From JAVBNW01 sp031551255 (lineage in GTDB: Bacteria; Bacillota; Clostridia; Christensenellales; UBA1750): DNA of 30,731 nt. The position numbers and the translations under genes were made by a program. The stretch is from assembly GCA_031551255.1 (NCBI GenBank), contig JAVBNW010000115.1, positions 1 through 30,731 of the forward strand, given 5' to 3'. The notes below the pieces were generated by a model. It was not told the DNA's origin, searched no databases, and worked only from the letters and a program-made list of their open reading frames with translations. Numbering within the stretch: the first letter of the stretch is position 1; the number at the start of each line of letters is the position of its first letter. Shown one piece after another: positions 7,399 through 16,524 of the stretch.

Positions 7399-8703
7399 CT
7401 AACGACCCGCCTTAAGGAGCCGCCTGAGCCTGGGGCGGTATTCGCCATCCCGCACGGGGCAGCCCACCGCCTCGCCCCGCCTCATCAGGTACGTGCACAG
7501 CCCGCAAGTGACGCAGCATTTCGAAGGCGACATCGCGCCGCGCGCCGCATCCAACGCATAGTCGGGGTAGGCGAGCCATTCCCGCCCAAAGCCAGCGGCC
7601 CGCGCCCAGCCATCTTCCAGCAGACCCGCCGCGACATTCGGCGCAAATTGCCTTAGGTAACTCAGGCCCGTCGCCACGCACACGGCATCCGGCGCGGCTT
7701 CCTGTATTGCGCGCGCGCCGCCGAGCAGCCGCGCAACCCCCAGCAGCGGATCCTCCGGCGCGTCGTAGCCCTCGCCGCGCGGGTGGCCGGCATACGGCCT
7801 GTTGATATGCGGGTTATAGTACGGCGTGCCCATCGTGGCGTTAAACAGCTTTACGCCCATGGCGCTCAGCCTGCGCACAAGGTCGACGGGCTCCGCATAG
7901 TCGGGCTGCATATCTGCCGAAGTGCCGAAGCCTTCGGCCATCATGTCCGATGCGTTCAGGCGCACCGCGTACAGCCAATCCGCGCCCGCCGCGCGGATTG
8001 CCCCTTGCGTCGTTTCCAGCTGCATCCGCGATCGGTTTTCCCAGTTCCCGCCGAAGGGTCCCGGCCTGTTTTTCGCGCCGAGAAGCTCGCTGAGAAGGTA
8101 TAAGTGGCAACACTTCACATCCACGCCGTCAAAGCCTGCCTCGCGCAGCATGGCCGAGGCCTGGGCAAATTGGCGCTGCACGGAGAGAAGCTCATCGTCC
8201 CGTATGATCGGGTAATCCATCGGCAGCTTCTGGTGCGGGTTCATCACCGGGTGCGCGGATGCGGCGATGCGCGTGCCGGTGGTATTGCGGCCCGAGTGCG
8301 TCAGCTGCACCACCACCGCGGGGCGCGGTCGCCCCGCGGCCTCCGCGGCGGCGAGGATTTCGCGCATCAAATGCGCATATGCCGGTAGGGTTTTGCGCGT
8401 AAGCAACAGTTGGCGCGGATTCGCCCGCGCCTGGTGCGATATCGCCACCGCCTCCACCCAAATCAGCCCGCTTCCGCCCGCCGCGACCCGCCGGTAGCGC
8501 CTGATGGTAAGCTCCGTGGGCGCGCCGGCCTCGTCTGCGTCGTTTCCCTCCATGGGCTGCGCGCACAGCGGGTTGGGCAACGCAAAGCCGTCGCCTTCCA
8601 CCTGATGCGACAGAATCGCCATGTTTTCAGACCACGGCAGCGAAAGCCCCAGCCGTCCCGCCTGATCAAGCAGCGATGCGGCATTTCGGTATGGAAAGGC
8701 CAT
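7399..8703 (-). CDS. Old-Yellow-Enzyme-family NADH:flavin oxidoreductase with Fe-S cysteine cluster
   Basis: 434 residues. The FMN-binding TIM barrel of the OYE family is seen as AQPMEGNDAD near the N-terminus, VVVQLTHSGR, and FDGVDVKCCHLYLLSELLG followed by GPFGGNWENRSR. The C-terminal KCCVTCGLCTYLMRRG...GC gives C-x2-C-x2-C-x11-C, close to the 4Fe-4S ligand pattern of 2,4-dienoyl-CoA reductase-type enzymes, but the separate C-terminal NAD/FAD module of those proteins is missing. It probably reduces an activated C=C bond with electrons from a partner. The ATG at 8703 is preferred over that at 8709, since AAGGAGG directly touches the latter. The MFS transporter gene ends 25 nt upstream. Confidence 0.85.
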   Translation of the reverse strand: MAFPYRNAASLLDQAGRLGLSLPWSENMAILSHQVEGDGFALPNPLCAQPMEGNDADEAGAPTELTIRRYRRVAAGGSGLIWVEAVAISHQARANPRQLLLTRKTLPAYAHLMREILAAAEAAGRPRPAVVVQLTHSGRNTTGTRIAASAHPVMNPHQKLPMDYPIIRDDELLSVQRQFAQASAMLREAGFDGVDVKCCHLYLLSELLGAKNRPGPFGGNWENRSRMQLETTQGAIRAAGADWLYAVRLNASDMMAEGFGTSADMQPDYAEPVDLVRRLSAMGVKLFNATMGTPYYNPHINRPYAGHPRGEGYDAPEDPLLGVARLLGGARAIQEAAPDAVCVATGLSYLRQFAPNVAAGLLEDGWARAAGFGREWLAYPDYALDAARGAMSPSKCCVTCGLCTYLMRRGEAVGCPVRDGEYRPRLRRLLKAGR

Positions 8704-8728
8704 GTGCATCCTCCTTACACCGTATGCG

Positions 8729-9928
8729 CTATGCGGGTTCGGGCTCGCCGCTGCCCGCGGCCAACAGTTCTTTATCGCGCCGGATGATTACGCAAAACAC
8801 CGCCGATACGGCCGCCACAAACAAACATGCGAGCAAGAATACGCTCGAAAGATCCACCCAGTTGCGCAGCGCCCCGCCGATGAGCGAGCCGAGCGAGCGC
8901 GGCAGAGTCATCGCCGCGAGGGTGAAGAGCATCTGCCCTGAGGCCTTCAGTTCCATCGGCACGACGAGGTTAATGTACTTGGCCATCGCAAAGGACATAA
9001 GCGCCAACCCCCAGCCGTGCAGAGCCTGCGTCGCGAGCAGCGCATACGGGTTGACCAGCGAGGAAAGCAAAAACAACCGAAGCGCCAGCACGCCGCCGGC
9101 CGTTGCCAAAATGCGGCTCGCCCCCAACTTTTTAAAGATCTTGTCGGAGTTAAGGAGCACCGGCACCTCGATGGCCGAGCTGATGAAGAAGCCCCAGCCG
9201 AGCATGGTGGAGGTTCCGCCGATGGCCTCGGAGGTAAAGTGGATCGGGTAAAACGTGTAGAACACGGAAAAGCCGATCATGATGCCCGCGAAGGTCAGCA
9301 CCAATGTCACAAGCGTCTTATTCTTGAGCAGCGGCGCGATGGAACCCGCGCGCGGGTTGCGATGCGCATGCCCTTCCACCTTAGGTAGCAAAATGGCCGA
9401 TGCCGCCAGCAGCACAAGCGCTATGGTGGCGATGGGAATCATGCGCGGGTATTGGTTGACGATCAGCATGCCCACCAGGGGGGACACCAGCGCAAAGGAG
9501 GCCGTGCCCAGGCTGCGGATGGGGCCGAAGGACAATCCGCGCCGGTCGAGCGTTTCCAGCGCAATCGCGTTCATCAACGGCTCCGAAGACATTTGAAAGA
9601 ACGAATATACGCACAAAAGCGAACTGAGCAGCATGACGGAAACCGCCGCCGAAAGCCCCGTCAGAAAAATCGAAGCGGCGCTGAGCACGCCCAGCGCGAT
9701 GAGCAGCGTGTTTTTGTAGCGGACGCGGTCGCCGAGCCTGCCGAAGATCAGTTGCCCGAGCATGCCGGCCAGCGGGGTAAGCGTCAGCAAATAGCCGATC
9801 GCCGAGTCGCTCATCTGCGCCGAGCGCAGGTAGTTCGATATGTTGTTTTGATAGATGGCGTTGCACGCATATTGCATGATAAAAAAGGGGGCCATGCGAA
9901 ATGGAAAGGGCTCTCGGGTGCGAGCCAT
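8729..9928 (-). CDS. MFS transporter
   Basis: 399 residues with about 12 hydrophobic segments. A motif-A-like loop GRLGDRVRYKN follows the second segment, and a long cytoplasmic stretch (PKVEGHAHRNPRAGS) divides the two six-helix halves. The overall look matches the LacY / nucleoside-H+ symporter-like (MFS_1_like) branch, so a proton-coupled sugar, nucleoside or small-acid importer is plausible; the substrate is unknown. The ATG at 9928 has GGGAGG upstream with 7 nt spacing; an upstream in-frame extension lacks support. It is the first gene of the minus-strand group MFS, OYE reductase, (nitrilase remnant), SDR. Confidence 0.85.
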   Translation of the reverse strand: MARTREPFPFRMAPFFIMQYACNAIYQNNISNYLRSAQMSDSAIGYLLTLTPLAGMLGQLIFGRLGDRVRYKNTLLIALGVLSAASIFLTGLSAAVSVMLLSSLLCVYSFFQMSSEPLMNAIALETLDRRGLSFGPIRSLGTASFALVSPLVGMLIVNQYPRMIPIATIALVLLAASAILLPKVEGHAHRNPRAGSIAPLLKNKTLVTLVLTFAGIMIGFSVFYTFYPIHFTSEAIGGTSTMLGWGFFISSAIEVPVLLNSDKIFKKLGASRILATAGGVLALRLFLLSSLVNPYALLATQALHGWGLALMSFAMAKYINLVVPMELKASGQMLFTLAAMTLPRSLGSLIGGALRNWVDLSSVFLLACLFVAAVSAVFCVIIRRDKELLAAGSGEPEPA

Positions 9929-9961
9929 GGCGCGACCTCCCTTTGTGTTGGCGATGGCCTT

Positions 9962-9989
9962 AGTATACCAAAAAGACATGAGAATACAA
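9962..9989 (-). promoter_or_regulatory. sigma-A-like promoter for the MFS gene
   Basis: On the minus strand TATACT (9962-9967) lies 16 nt downstream of TTGTAT, about 34 nt before the MFS start codon. The -35 match is weak and the -10 match is good. Confidence 0.4.
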
Positions 9990-10066
9990 TATGAGGTTGG
10001 GGGATTGCTTTCCAACTCGTTTTCCTAAGCGGTATTTCTTCTTCAAAACTCTCGAAGTATTCGATG

Positions 10067-10075
10067 TGGTATAAT
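10067..10075 (+). promoter_or_regulatory. extended -10 promoter for the 10110 gene
   Basis: TGGTATAAT is a perfect -10 hexamer with the TGn extension, 35 nt before the ATG. No good -35 is seen, which an extended -10 can tolerate. Confidence 0.5.
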
Positions 10076-10109
10076 TGCATAAAAGCACAAAATATGGCTG
10101 GAGGGGCTC

Positions 10110-10613
10110 ATGTTGTGGCGGGATGTAAACAATCAGGGCGATATCGATCTGCTGATGAAAGAATTTGGAGGGTTTCACGACAGCTGCATCAAGGAGATGC
10201 GGTTTATCGGCAACGCATACGTTGACGGCGATTTTTCTATGAGCATGCGGGAAAGCGCCCAATTGCGCGTCGTATTCCAGCGCCAATGGGACGAGCCTGC
10301 CGTGATCGAGTTGGAGTTTAGAAAGCTTAAACGTATGTGCGTCGATATGCCCGACGACTGCTTCTCGTCCGATATCTTTGACGCGGCGCTTTTTTTCCGG
10401 AACGGCCTCATCTATTGGGCCGACCGCGACAACTGGACGCCGGAAGATCTTGGCGACGGCTCGGGCTGCGTTTGGATTTCTTCAGAGGTACTGCGCTGGC
10501 GCATCCTGGAGGGGCGGCTTGGGGCGGAGCCCATTTATCGTTCGCCCTTTGGCGCGCACGACGATGCGGGTGGCGAGGCGTACGCCACGAAAGGCGGCGG
10601 GGAGCCTCTTTAA
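10110..10613 (+). CDS. small cytoplasmic protein of unknown function
   Basis: 167 residues, no membrane segment or signal peptide, acidic and rich in Trp and Asp. The FGGFHDSCIKEMRF start followed by alternating strands resembles small Bacillota proteins that sit near toxin or immunity loci, but I cannot name a family and claim no function. The GGAGGGG ribosome site and extended -10 promoter support expression. It diverges from the MFS transporter and is followed by a 277-bp spacer before the convergent gpmI gene. Confidence 0.6.
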   Translation: MLWRDVNNQGDIDLLMKEFGGFHDSCIKEMRFIGNAYVDGDFSMSMRESAQLRVVFQRQWDEPAVIELEFRKLKRMCVDMPDDCFSSDIFDAALFFRNGLIYWADRDNWTPEDLGDGSGCVWISSEVLRWRILEGRLGAEPIYRSPFGAHDDAGGEAYATKGGGEPL

Positions 10614-10832
10614 GTAAACCGCATGGCGCTGCGCTCCTTAGGGTAGCCGGTGTATTCCCGACGCACATTATGGCTGACCAACCCCAAATGAAGAGCAGAC
10701 GAGCGGATCTTTTCCCGCATGGCGTCGTCGAGCTTCAGTCAGCGTAGCTGCCGGCTACGTCTCCTTCCGTCTCCGTGCCCTGCAAAAAAGTTCGCCCCGT
10801 TTTTGAAAGTGGTCGACTATAAAAGCTCACGT

Positions 10833-10862
10833 AAAAAGGGCAAGTTGTTTATCCCTTGCCCT
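10833..10862 (-). terminator. intrinsic terminator of the pgk-tpiA-gpmI operon
   Basis: Arms AGGGCAAG (10837-10844) and CTTGCCCT (10855-10862) form a perfect 8-bp stem. Read on the minus strand it ends in TTTTTAC, 29 nt past the gpmI stop codon. Confidence 0.75.
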
Positions 10863-10890
10863 ACATGCAGGAATTATGTTGGGGCTTTGT

Positions 10891-12438
10891 TTATACGATC
10901 AGGCTTTCGCCCGTCATCTGCCCGGGCTTTTTCATGCCCATCAAAGAAAGCAGGGTTGGCGCGAGATCCGCCAGCCGTCCGTCGCTGCGCAGCTTCGCTG
11001 CCTTGCCTTCGAATTCCTTACCGATCACAATGCAGGGCACCGGGCTTGTAGTATGCGCGGTGAACGGGCCGCCCGTCTCCTCGTCGATCAGCATTTCGGC
11101 GTTGCCGTGATCCGCGGTGACGATCGCGCAGCCGCCTGTTTCCAGCACCGCCGCAATCACCGCCGCAACCCCCTCGTCCACTGCCTTCACCGCGCTTACG
11201 GTGGCGTCAAACACCGCTGTGTGGCCCACCATATCGCAGTTGGCGAAGTTTAAAATCATCGCGTCGTATGCGCCGGAGCGTACGCGGCGAACAGCTTCCT
11301 CGGTGACGCCCGGTGCGCTCATCTCGGGTTGCAGATCGTAGGTAGCGACCTTGGGCGAGGGGATCAGTACCCTATCCTCGCCTTCGTTGGGCGCTTCCAC
11401 GCCGCCGTTGAAGAAGAACGTCACATGCGCATATTTTTCGGTTTCGGCAATGCGCAGCTGCGTTTTGCCCTGAGCGGCGAGCACTTCGCCCAGCGTCGCA
11501 TCCAGCGTTTGGGGTTGAAAGGCGATGTGCACGTTTTGAAACGTCGCGTCGTATTGCGTCATCGTCACGTAGTATACGCTCTTATAGCCGCTCTCGCGGG
11601 GGAACTCGGCAAAATTCGGCTCGATGAACGGGCGGGTGATCTCCCGCGCGCGGTCGGGACGGAAGTTGAAAAACACGATCGAATCGCCCGAATCCACGGT
11701 GGCAACGGGCTTTCCGTCTTTGAGCACGACAGTGGGCTTGATGAACTCGTCGGTTTCGCCGATGTCGTAGCTTTGCTGTACCGCCTGGGCGCCGGAATCG
11801 GCGTACGCTACGCCCTTGCCCTCGGCGATGGCGTCGTAGCCCTGCTTGACGCGTTCCCAGCGCTTGTCGCGGTCCATCGCCCAATAGCGCCCGGTGATGG
11901 AGGCGATCACCCCAAAGCCTAGGCCGTCCATTTCGGCCTGCAATTGCTTCACATAACCTATGCCGCTGGTGGGGGATACGTCGCGCCCGTCCATCAGGCC
12001 GTGCACGTAGATGTTGTCAAGCCCCTGACGCTTTGCCAATTTGATCAGCGCAACCAGGTGATCGATGTGCGAATGTACGCCGCCGTCGGACAAAAGGCCG
12101 ATGACGTGCAGTTTGCCGCCCTTTTGCTTGGCGCTTGCGCACGCGCCCACAAGCGCCTCGTTGGCAAAAAAATCTTCGTCGGCGATGGATTTTGTGATCC
12201 GAGTGAGCTCCTGGTATACGACGCGCCCCGCGCCGATGTTTAAGTGGCCGACTTCGCTGTTGCCCATCTGGCCGTCGGGCAGGCCCACATCCATGCCGGA
12301 TGCGCCGATGGTGGTATAGGGGTATGTTTCCATCAGGCGCCGAAGATTGGGGATGCCTTCGGACGCGATCGCGTTGCCATGGGCATTTTCGCGGATGCCG
12401 AACCCGTCCATGATGATCAGTGCGGTAACCGGTTTCAT
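10891..12438 (-). CDS. gpmI: 2,3-bisphosphoglycerate-independent phosphoglycerate mutase
   Basis: 515 residues, the normal length for the Mn-dependent enzyme that interconverts 3- and 2-phosphoglycerate in glycolysis. The N-terminal IIMDGFG supplies a metal-binding Asp (D11), and the phosphoserine nucleophile is S61 in QMGNSEVGHLNIGAGR. The C-terminal metal site includes TADHGNAE and AHTTSPVP. The ATG at 12438 follows AAAAAGGAG. It is the last gene of pgk-tpiA-gpmI, after a 243-nt spacer holding a hairpin (arms 12511-12519 and 12533-12541), and is closed by a good terminator. Confidence 0.97.
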   Translation of the reverse strand: MKPVTALIIMDGFGIRENAHGNAIASEGIPNLRRLMETYPYTTIGASGMDVGLPDGQMGNSEVGHLNIGAGRVVYQELTRITKSIADEDFFANEALVGACASAKQKGGKLHVIGLLSDGGVHSHIDHLVALIKLAKRQGLDNIYVHGLMDGRDVSPTSGIGYVKQLQAEMDGLGFGVIASITGRYWAMDRDKRWERVKQGYDAIAEGKGVAYADSGAQAVQQSYDIGETDEFIKPTVVLKDGKPVATVDSGDSIVFFNFRPDRAREITRPFIEPNFAEFPRESGYKSVYYVTMTQYDATFQNVHIAFQPQTLDATLGEVLAAQGKTQLRIAETEKYAHVTFFFNGGVEAPNEGEDRVLIPSPKVATYDLQPEMSAPGVTEEAVRRVRSGAYDAMILNFANCDMVGHTAVFDATVSAVKAVDEGVAAVIAAVLETGGCAIVTADHGNAEMLIDEETGGPFTAHTTSPVPCIVIGKEFEGKAAKLRSDGRLADLAPTLLSLMGMKKPGQMTGESLIV

Positions 12439-12510
12439 ATGCTGACTCCTTTTTGCGGTTGCCCCCGCCCGCAGGCGGTGGGCGGTATTTTACGGCTTGT
12501 CGTGAAAAGG

Positions 12511-12541
12511 GCATGGCGCTTCGCTTGCCGAGGCGCCATGC
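12511..12541 (-). other. hairpin between tpiA and gpmI
   Basis: A perfect 9-bp stem, GCATGGCGC with GCGCCATGC, 13-nt loop. On the minus strand it is followed by CCTTTTC, so it might attenuate or process the operon transcript, but the U run is short. Confidence 0.3.
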
Positions 12542-12681
12542 AATGGTCACCGAACTTCAAAATGGGAACGAGATGAACGAGAATGTTTTTGCGCTATAAG
12601 GCGAAGGCGCGTGGCGCCATGCCGTTCAGATGTTCTCAGTTTGGGGTTTGGTGACGATATGTTACGGATGCTATCGGCATG

Positions 12682-13440
12682 CTATGCCGTGGCGCTTGCA
12701 GCTGCGACGATCACGGAGAAATCCTCGGCCTTCAGCGATGCGCCGCCAATCAGCCCGCCGTCGATTTCCGGCTGGGCCATCAGGCCCCGGGCATTCTTGG
12801 CGTTCATGCTGCCGCCGTACTGGATGCGCATCGCATCCGCCGCCTGGCCAAATTTTCCGCGCACGGCGTCGCGGATGGCGCGGATGGCGTCGTTCGCCTG
12901 CTCGTCGGTGGCGGTGCGCCCGGTGCCGATGGCCCAAATGGGCTCGTACGCGATCACGATCTTTTCCACATCCTGCGCGGATAGGCCGTCGAGCGCCGCA
13001 ACGGTCTGCGCGGAGATCAGCGCGTCGGTCTCGCCCGCGTCGCGCTGGGAGAGGCTCTCGCCGACGCATACGATCGGCGTAAGGCCGCTTGCCAACGCGG
13101 CCTTGGTCTTTTTATTGACGGTTTCGTCGGTTTCCGCAAAGTACTGCCTGCGCTCGCTGTGGCCGAGGATTACGTACGCGACGCCCATTTCCACGAGCAT
13201 CGCCGCGCTCACCTCGCCGGTGTACGCGCCGGAGGCCTCAAAGTGCATGTTCTGTGCGCCCAGGCCGATGTTTGTTCCGCGAAGCGCCTCGGCTGCCGCA
13301 CACAAATCCACGAAGGGCGGGCATATGACCACGTCGCACTTTGCATCCGCCACGCGGCCGGCAAGGTCGGCGATCAGAGCCTTGGCCTGTGACGGCGTCA
13401 TGTTCATCTTCCAATTGCCCGCGATAATGGGCTTTCTCAT
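12682..13440 (-). CDS. tpiA: triosephosphate isomerase
   Basis: 252 residues, full length. It interconverts dihydroxyacetone phosphate and glyceraldehyde 3-phosphate. Catalytic residues are visible: K11 in GNWKMN, H94 in ILGHSERRQYF and E166 in IAYEPIWAIGTG, with the C-terminal phosphate-binding QYGGSM and LIGGASL. The start has AGGTGG upstream. It lies 49 nt downstream of pgk in the same operon. Confidence 0.97.
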   Translation of the reverse strand: MRKPIIAGNWKMNMTPSQAKALIADLAGRVADAKCDVVICPPFVDLCAAAEALRGTNIGLGAQNMHFEASGAYTGEVSAAMLVEMGVAYVILGHSERRQYFAETDETVNKKTKAALASGLTPIVCVGESLSQRDAGETDALISAQTVAALDGLSAQDVEKIVIAYEPIWAIGTGRTATDEQANDAIRAIRDAVRGKFGQAADAMRIQYGGSMNAKNARGLMAQPEIDGGLIGGASLKAEDFSVIVAAASATA

Positions 13441-13489
13441 AGCGATACCACCTGTCTTCTCAGTGTTAGCGGATAGATGCCGCGGCTGA

Positions 13490-14677
13490 TCACTTGTCGT
13501 TTAAGCAGTCAACGCCCGGAAGAACCTTGCCCTCGAGGAACTCCAGCGAAGCTCCGCCGCCCGTCGAAATGTGGGTGACCTTGTCGCCAAAGCCCATCTG
13601 TTCCACTGCCGCAGCCGAATCTCCGCCGCCGATGATCGACACGCAGTCCGCGTTATCGGCCAGCGCCTGGGCGATCGCCCGCGTGCCCGCCGCAAAGGTT
13701 TCCATTTCAAACACGCCCATCGGGCCGTTCCAGATGACGGTTTTGGCCTTGGCAACTTCGCCCGCAAACAGCTTGCGGCTCTCGGGCCCGATGTCCAGCG
13801 CCATCCAGCCGTCGTCTATGGAACCTGCAAACACCTTGGTTTCGGTGTCGTTTTTAAACTCTTTGCCGCACAGGTCGTCCACCGGCAAAAGAAGCTTGAC
13901 GCTCTTTTTTTCGGCCTTTGCCAGCAGTTCCTTCGCAAGGTCGACCTTGTCGGCCTCCAGCAGCGACGAGCCGATCTTCTGGCCGAGCGCCCTCTTAAAC
14001 GTGTAGGCCATGCCGCCGCCCACCAGCAGAACGTCGACTTTGTCGAGCAGGTTGTTGATGACGCCGATCTTGTCCGACACCTTGGCGCCGCCCAGAATCG
14101 CCACAAACGGGCGCTTGGGGTCTTCCAGCGCGCCGCCCATCACGGAGAGCTCCTTGCCGATCAGGTAACCGGCCACGGCGGGCAAATACGCGGCCACGCC
14201 CGCGGTGGACGCGTGCGCGCGGTGCGCGGCGCCGAACGCGTCGTTGACGTAAATATCAGCCAGGTCCGCCAGCGCCTTGGCAAACGCGGGGTCGTTTTTT
14301 TCTTCCTCGGCGTGAAAACGCACGTTTTCCAGCATGCATACGTCGCCGTTCTTAAGCGCGGCAACCGTGGCCTTAGCTGAATCGCCGATCACATCGGCAG
14401 CCAGCGCCACTTTTTTGCCCAACAGTTCGGATAGGCGGTTTACCGCCGGGGCGACGGAATACTTCATGTTGAATTCGCCCTTGGGGCGGCCAAGATGCGA
14501 GCACAGGATTACCTTCGCCCCGTGATCCGCCAAATAGCGGATGGTGGGCAGCGCGCCGACGATGCGGGTGTCGTCCGTCACCTTGCCGTCCGCGAGAGGC
14601 ACGTTAAAGTCAACGCGCACGAGCACTTTTTTTCCACTTACGTCGATATCCTCGATGGTCTTTTTGTTCAGTTGCAT
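13490..14677 (-). CDS. pgk: phosphoglycerate kinase
   Basis: 395 residues, full length. It transfers phosphate from 1,3-bisphosphoglycerate to ADP. Seen motifs are VLVRVDFNVPL near the N-terminus, SHLGRPKG, GGAKVSDKI, the hinge NGPMGVFE and the C-terminal nucleotide motif GGGDSAAAVEQ. The ATG at 14677 is chosen: GGAG lies 8 nt upstream, whereas the in-frame GTG at 14686 overlaps that site. It is the first gene of the operon and has a good promoter 44 nt upstream. The gap gene, usually beside pgk in related genomes, is not in the window. Confidence 0.97.
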   Translation of the reverse strand: MQLNKKTIEDIDVSGKKVLVRVDFNVPLADGKVTDDTRIVGALPTIRYLADHGAKVILCSHLGRPKGEFNMKYSVAPAVNRLSELLGKKVALAADVIGDSAKATVAALKNGDVCMLENVRFHAEEEKNDPAFAKALADLADIYVNDAFGAAHRAHASTAGVAAYLPAVAGYLIGKELSVMGGALEDPKRPFVAILGGAKVSDKIGVINNLLDKVDVLLVGGGMAYTFKRALGQKIGSSLLEADKVDLAKELLAKAEKKSVKLLLPVDDLCGKEFKNDTETKVFAGSIDDGWMALDIGPESRKLFAGEVAKAKTVIWNGPMGVFEMETFAAGTRAIAQALADNADCVSIIGGGDSAAAVEQMGFGDKVTHISTGGGASLEFLEGKVLPGVDCLNDK

Positions 14678-14720
14678 ATCGCACACTCCTTTGACCTTTT
14701 GTTTCCTTTAGAATGCCAAC

Positions 14721-14749
14721 ATTGTAGCACTATGAAAACCGCTTGTCGA
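14721..14749 (-). promoter_or_regulatory. sigma-A promoter of the pgk operon
   Basis: On the minus strand TCGACA (14744-14749) and TACAAT (14721-14726) are separated by exactly 17 nt; each hexamer matches consensus at five of six positions. The pgk start codon is 44 nt downstream. Confidence 0.7.
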
Positions 14750-14836
14750 GTTTTTAACAAGCTTCTCGCTCGTCGTCGCGAGCTACATATCCCTCGCTTG
14801 CGCGTTGCGACGCGAAAGCTCGCTCATTCCGCCGCT

Positions 14837-15088
14837 CCTCCTCTTCCTCAAAACCGCTGAGACGGTTTTGAGGATTGAGAACGACGAAGAGGGCATAGAG
14901 CCCGGGTTCCCCGTTCTTCTTCCGCCCAAGAAACCCCAGTTTCCCAGAAAGAGTAAGAACGACAAAAACGGCGCGGGGCCTGCGTTCTTCGTCCTTCCCA
15001 CTCCCACAAGACGCCTCAGCGTCTTGTGGGAAGAGGAGGTTTCACGTAGCGCCAATCCCCCGCGGCACCGCAGTGCCGCGGGGGATTG
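14837..15088. repeat. strongly folded non-coding region with three perfect hairpins
   Basis: The spacer between the PIN/TRAM gene and pgk has no credible gene but three perfect stems: 11 bp at 14846-14873 (6-nt loop), 12 bp at 15003-15030 (loop CTCA) and 16 bp at 15053-15088 (loop CGCA). CCTCCTCTTCC (14837-14847) can also pair with GGAAGAGGAGG (15029-15039) to close a larger multi-branch fold. None is followed by a long U run on the minus strand. It lies upstream of the pgk promoter, so it is more likely an intergenic repeat, an untranslated tail of the PIN/TRAM transcript or a small RNA than a pgk leader. Confidence 0.6.
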
Positions 15089-15107
15089 AGCGTAGTGCAA
15101 ACCGACG

Positions 15108-16223
15108 CTATTCGGGTTGTTTGGCAAATATCATGCGTCCGGCGGCGGTTTGCAATACGCTCGCCACCATCACTTCACACTCCTTGCCGATCTGCGCGCG
15201 CCCGCCGTCGACAACCACCATAGTGCCGTCGTCAAGATACGCAACGCCTTGCCCCTGCTCCTTGCCCTCGCGCACGATTTTTACATACAACCTCTCTCCC
15301 GCCAGCATCACCGGCTTTACTGCATTGGCCAGCTCGTTGATGTTGAGCACCTTTACGCCCGTCAGCTTGGCCACTTTGTTAAGGTTGTAATCCGTCGTCA
15401 ATACCGAGGCGCCAAGCTCGGCGGCCAGCTTGAGCAGCTGCACATCCACTTCCGCGCCTTCCGCGAGGTCTTCGCGCGCCAAAACGCGAAGATCAGCGCA
15501 GTCTTCCTGCTGTAGCGCGCTTAAGATATCCAGTCCTCGCCTTCCGCGCCTGCGGCGCATATCGTCGGGCGAATCGGCGATGTGTCGAAGCTCATCGAGC
15601 ACGAATGAAGGCACGATAAGCGGTCCGTCTAAAAAACCTGCCCGGGCGATATCCAGCGCGCGGCCGTCGATGATGGCGGAAGTATCCATAACTTTCGCGC
15701 CTGGTGGCGGGTCTCCCTCCGCAGGAGTGAGCGTGAGCTCTTCAGTTTCATTTGCGGCCTTGCGCGGCAGCAGCAGCCGTAGCGGAAGCTCGCGCCAGCG
15801 CTTTGCGCCAAAATAGCCCCCAATGTAGCCCAGCAGCAGGTATACCGCCACGCTCAGCGGCACGCCCACCCATACCATCAGGTTTTTAAACAGCGATGTG
15901 ATGAGAAACGCGATGGTAAGCCCGATCACCACCCCGATGGAGCCGAACAGCATGTCGCCCGGGGGCGTGGATTGAATCCACGCCTCCGCGCGGCGCACAA
16001 GGCGCTCGATGCCGCGCGTGGCGGGGCCTAACAGAATGATCGCCAAAAGGAGCCCTACGAGAATGCCCGATACGTATAGGATGACCGACACGATGCCCCA
16101 CGCGCGGTTGTCCGGGGTGATGACATTCAAAGCATTTAGCAAGGCCATCGCCAGCACCGCCAACGCGATGCCTAACGATACGCCCAACAGGATCAGCAAC
16201 ACGCGCGACAGGCGTTTGAGCAT
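15108..16223 (-). CDS. YacL-type membrane protein with PIN and TRAM domains
   Basis: 371 residues. Four membrane segments (about 8-28, 43-67, 92-112, 116-138) are followed by a PIN-fold nuclease domain with acidic residues D180 (MDTSAIIDGR), E211 (LDELRHIAD), D260 and D278 (TTDYNLNK), then a C-terminal TRAM-type nucleic-acid-binding domain (from about residue 300). This is the architecture of the Bacillota YacL family, a membrane-bound presumptive RNase. The ATG at 16223 follows GAAGGGGGCGG and begins the first membrane helix; the long in-frame extension upstream has no supporting features. The gene diverges from the FAD oxidoreductase. Confidence 0.88.
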   Translation of the reverse strand: MLKRLSRVLLILLGVSLGIALAVLAMALLNALNVITPDNRAWGIVSVILYVSGILVGLLLAIILLGPATRGIERLVRRAEAWIQSTPPGDMLFGSIGVVIGLTIAFLITSLFKNLMVWVGVPLSVAVYLLLGYIGGYFGAKRWRELPLRLLLPRKAANETEELTLTPAEGDPPPGAKVMDTSAIIDGRALDIARAGFLDGPLIVPSFVLDELRHIADSPDDMRRRRGRRGLDILSALQQEDCADLRVLAREDLAEGAEVDVQLLKLAAELGASVLTTDYNLNKVAKLTGVKVLNINELANAVKPVMLAGERLYVKIVREGKEQGQGVAYLDDGTMVVVDGGRAQIGKECEVMVASVLQTAAGRMIFAKQPE

Positions 16224-16325
16224 GCAGCCGCCCCCTTCTACGTCTATTTTCGGAGCGCAGTTGATCAAAGAAATATAAGCCCTTGCATAATTTTGCATCA
16301 TATCGGCAAAGCATGCAAGTGCCGT

Positions 16326-16355
16326 AATATACCATAGCCGCGTTTTGATACGCAA
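16326..16355 (-). promoter_or_regulatory. promoter of the PIN/TRAM gene
   Basis: On the minus strand TTGCGT (16350-16355) and TATATT (16326-16331) are 18 nt apart, with TGG before the -10. It lies about 103 nt before the start codon. Confidence 0.4.
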
Positions 16356-16453
16356 ACCGGCTTTGCATGCGGGGTATTTGGCTTTATAATGCTTCGCCAC
16401 GCATGCGCAAAACCCTGTTTTATATCGTTTACAATGTAGCGGCGCGGCGCATG

Positions 16454-16462
16454 TGATATACT
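16454..16462 (+). promoter_or_regulatory. extended -10 promoter of the FAD oxidoreductase gene
   Basis: TGATATACT matches an extended -10 element 62 nt before the ATG. No well-spaced -35 is present. Confidence 0.4.
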
Positions 16463-16524
16463 TTAGCAAATGCGCCATCTGCGAATGACTACATTTTTTG
16501 ATGTTATGGCGAGGAGGAAATACA

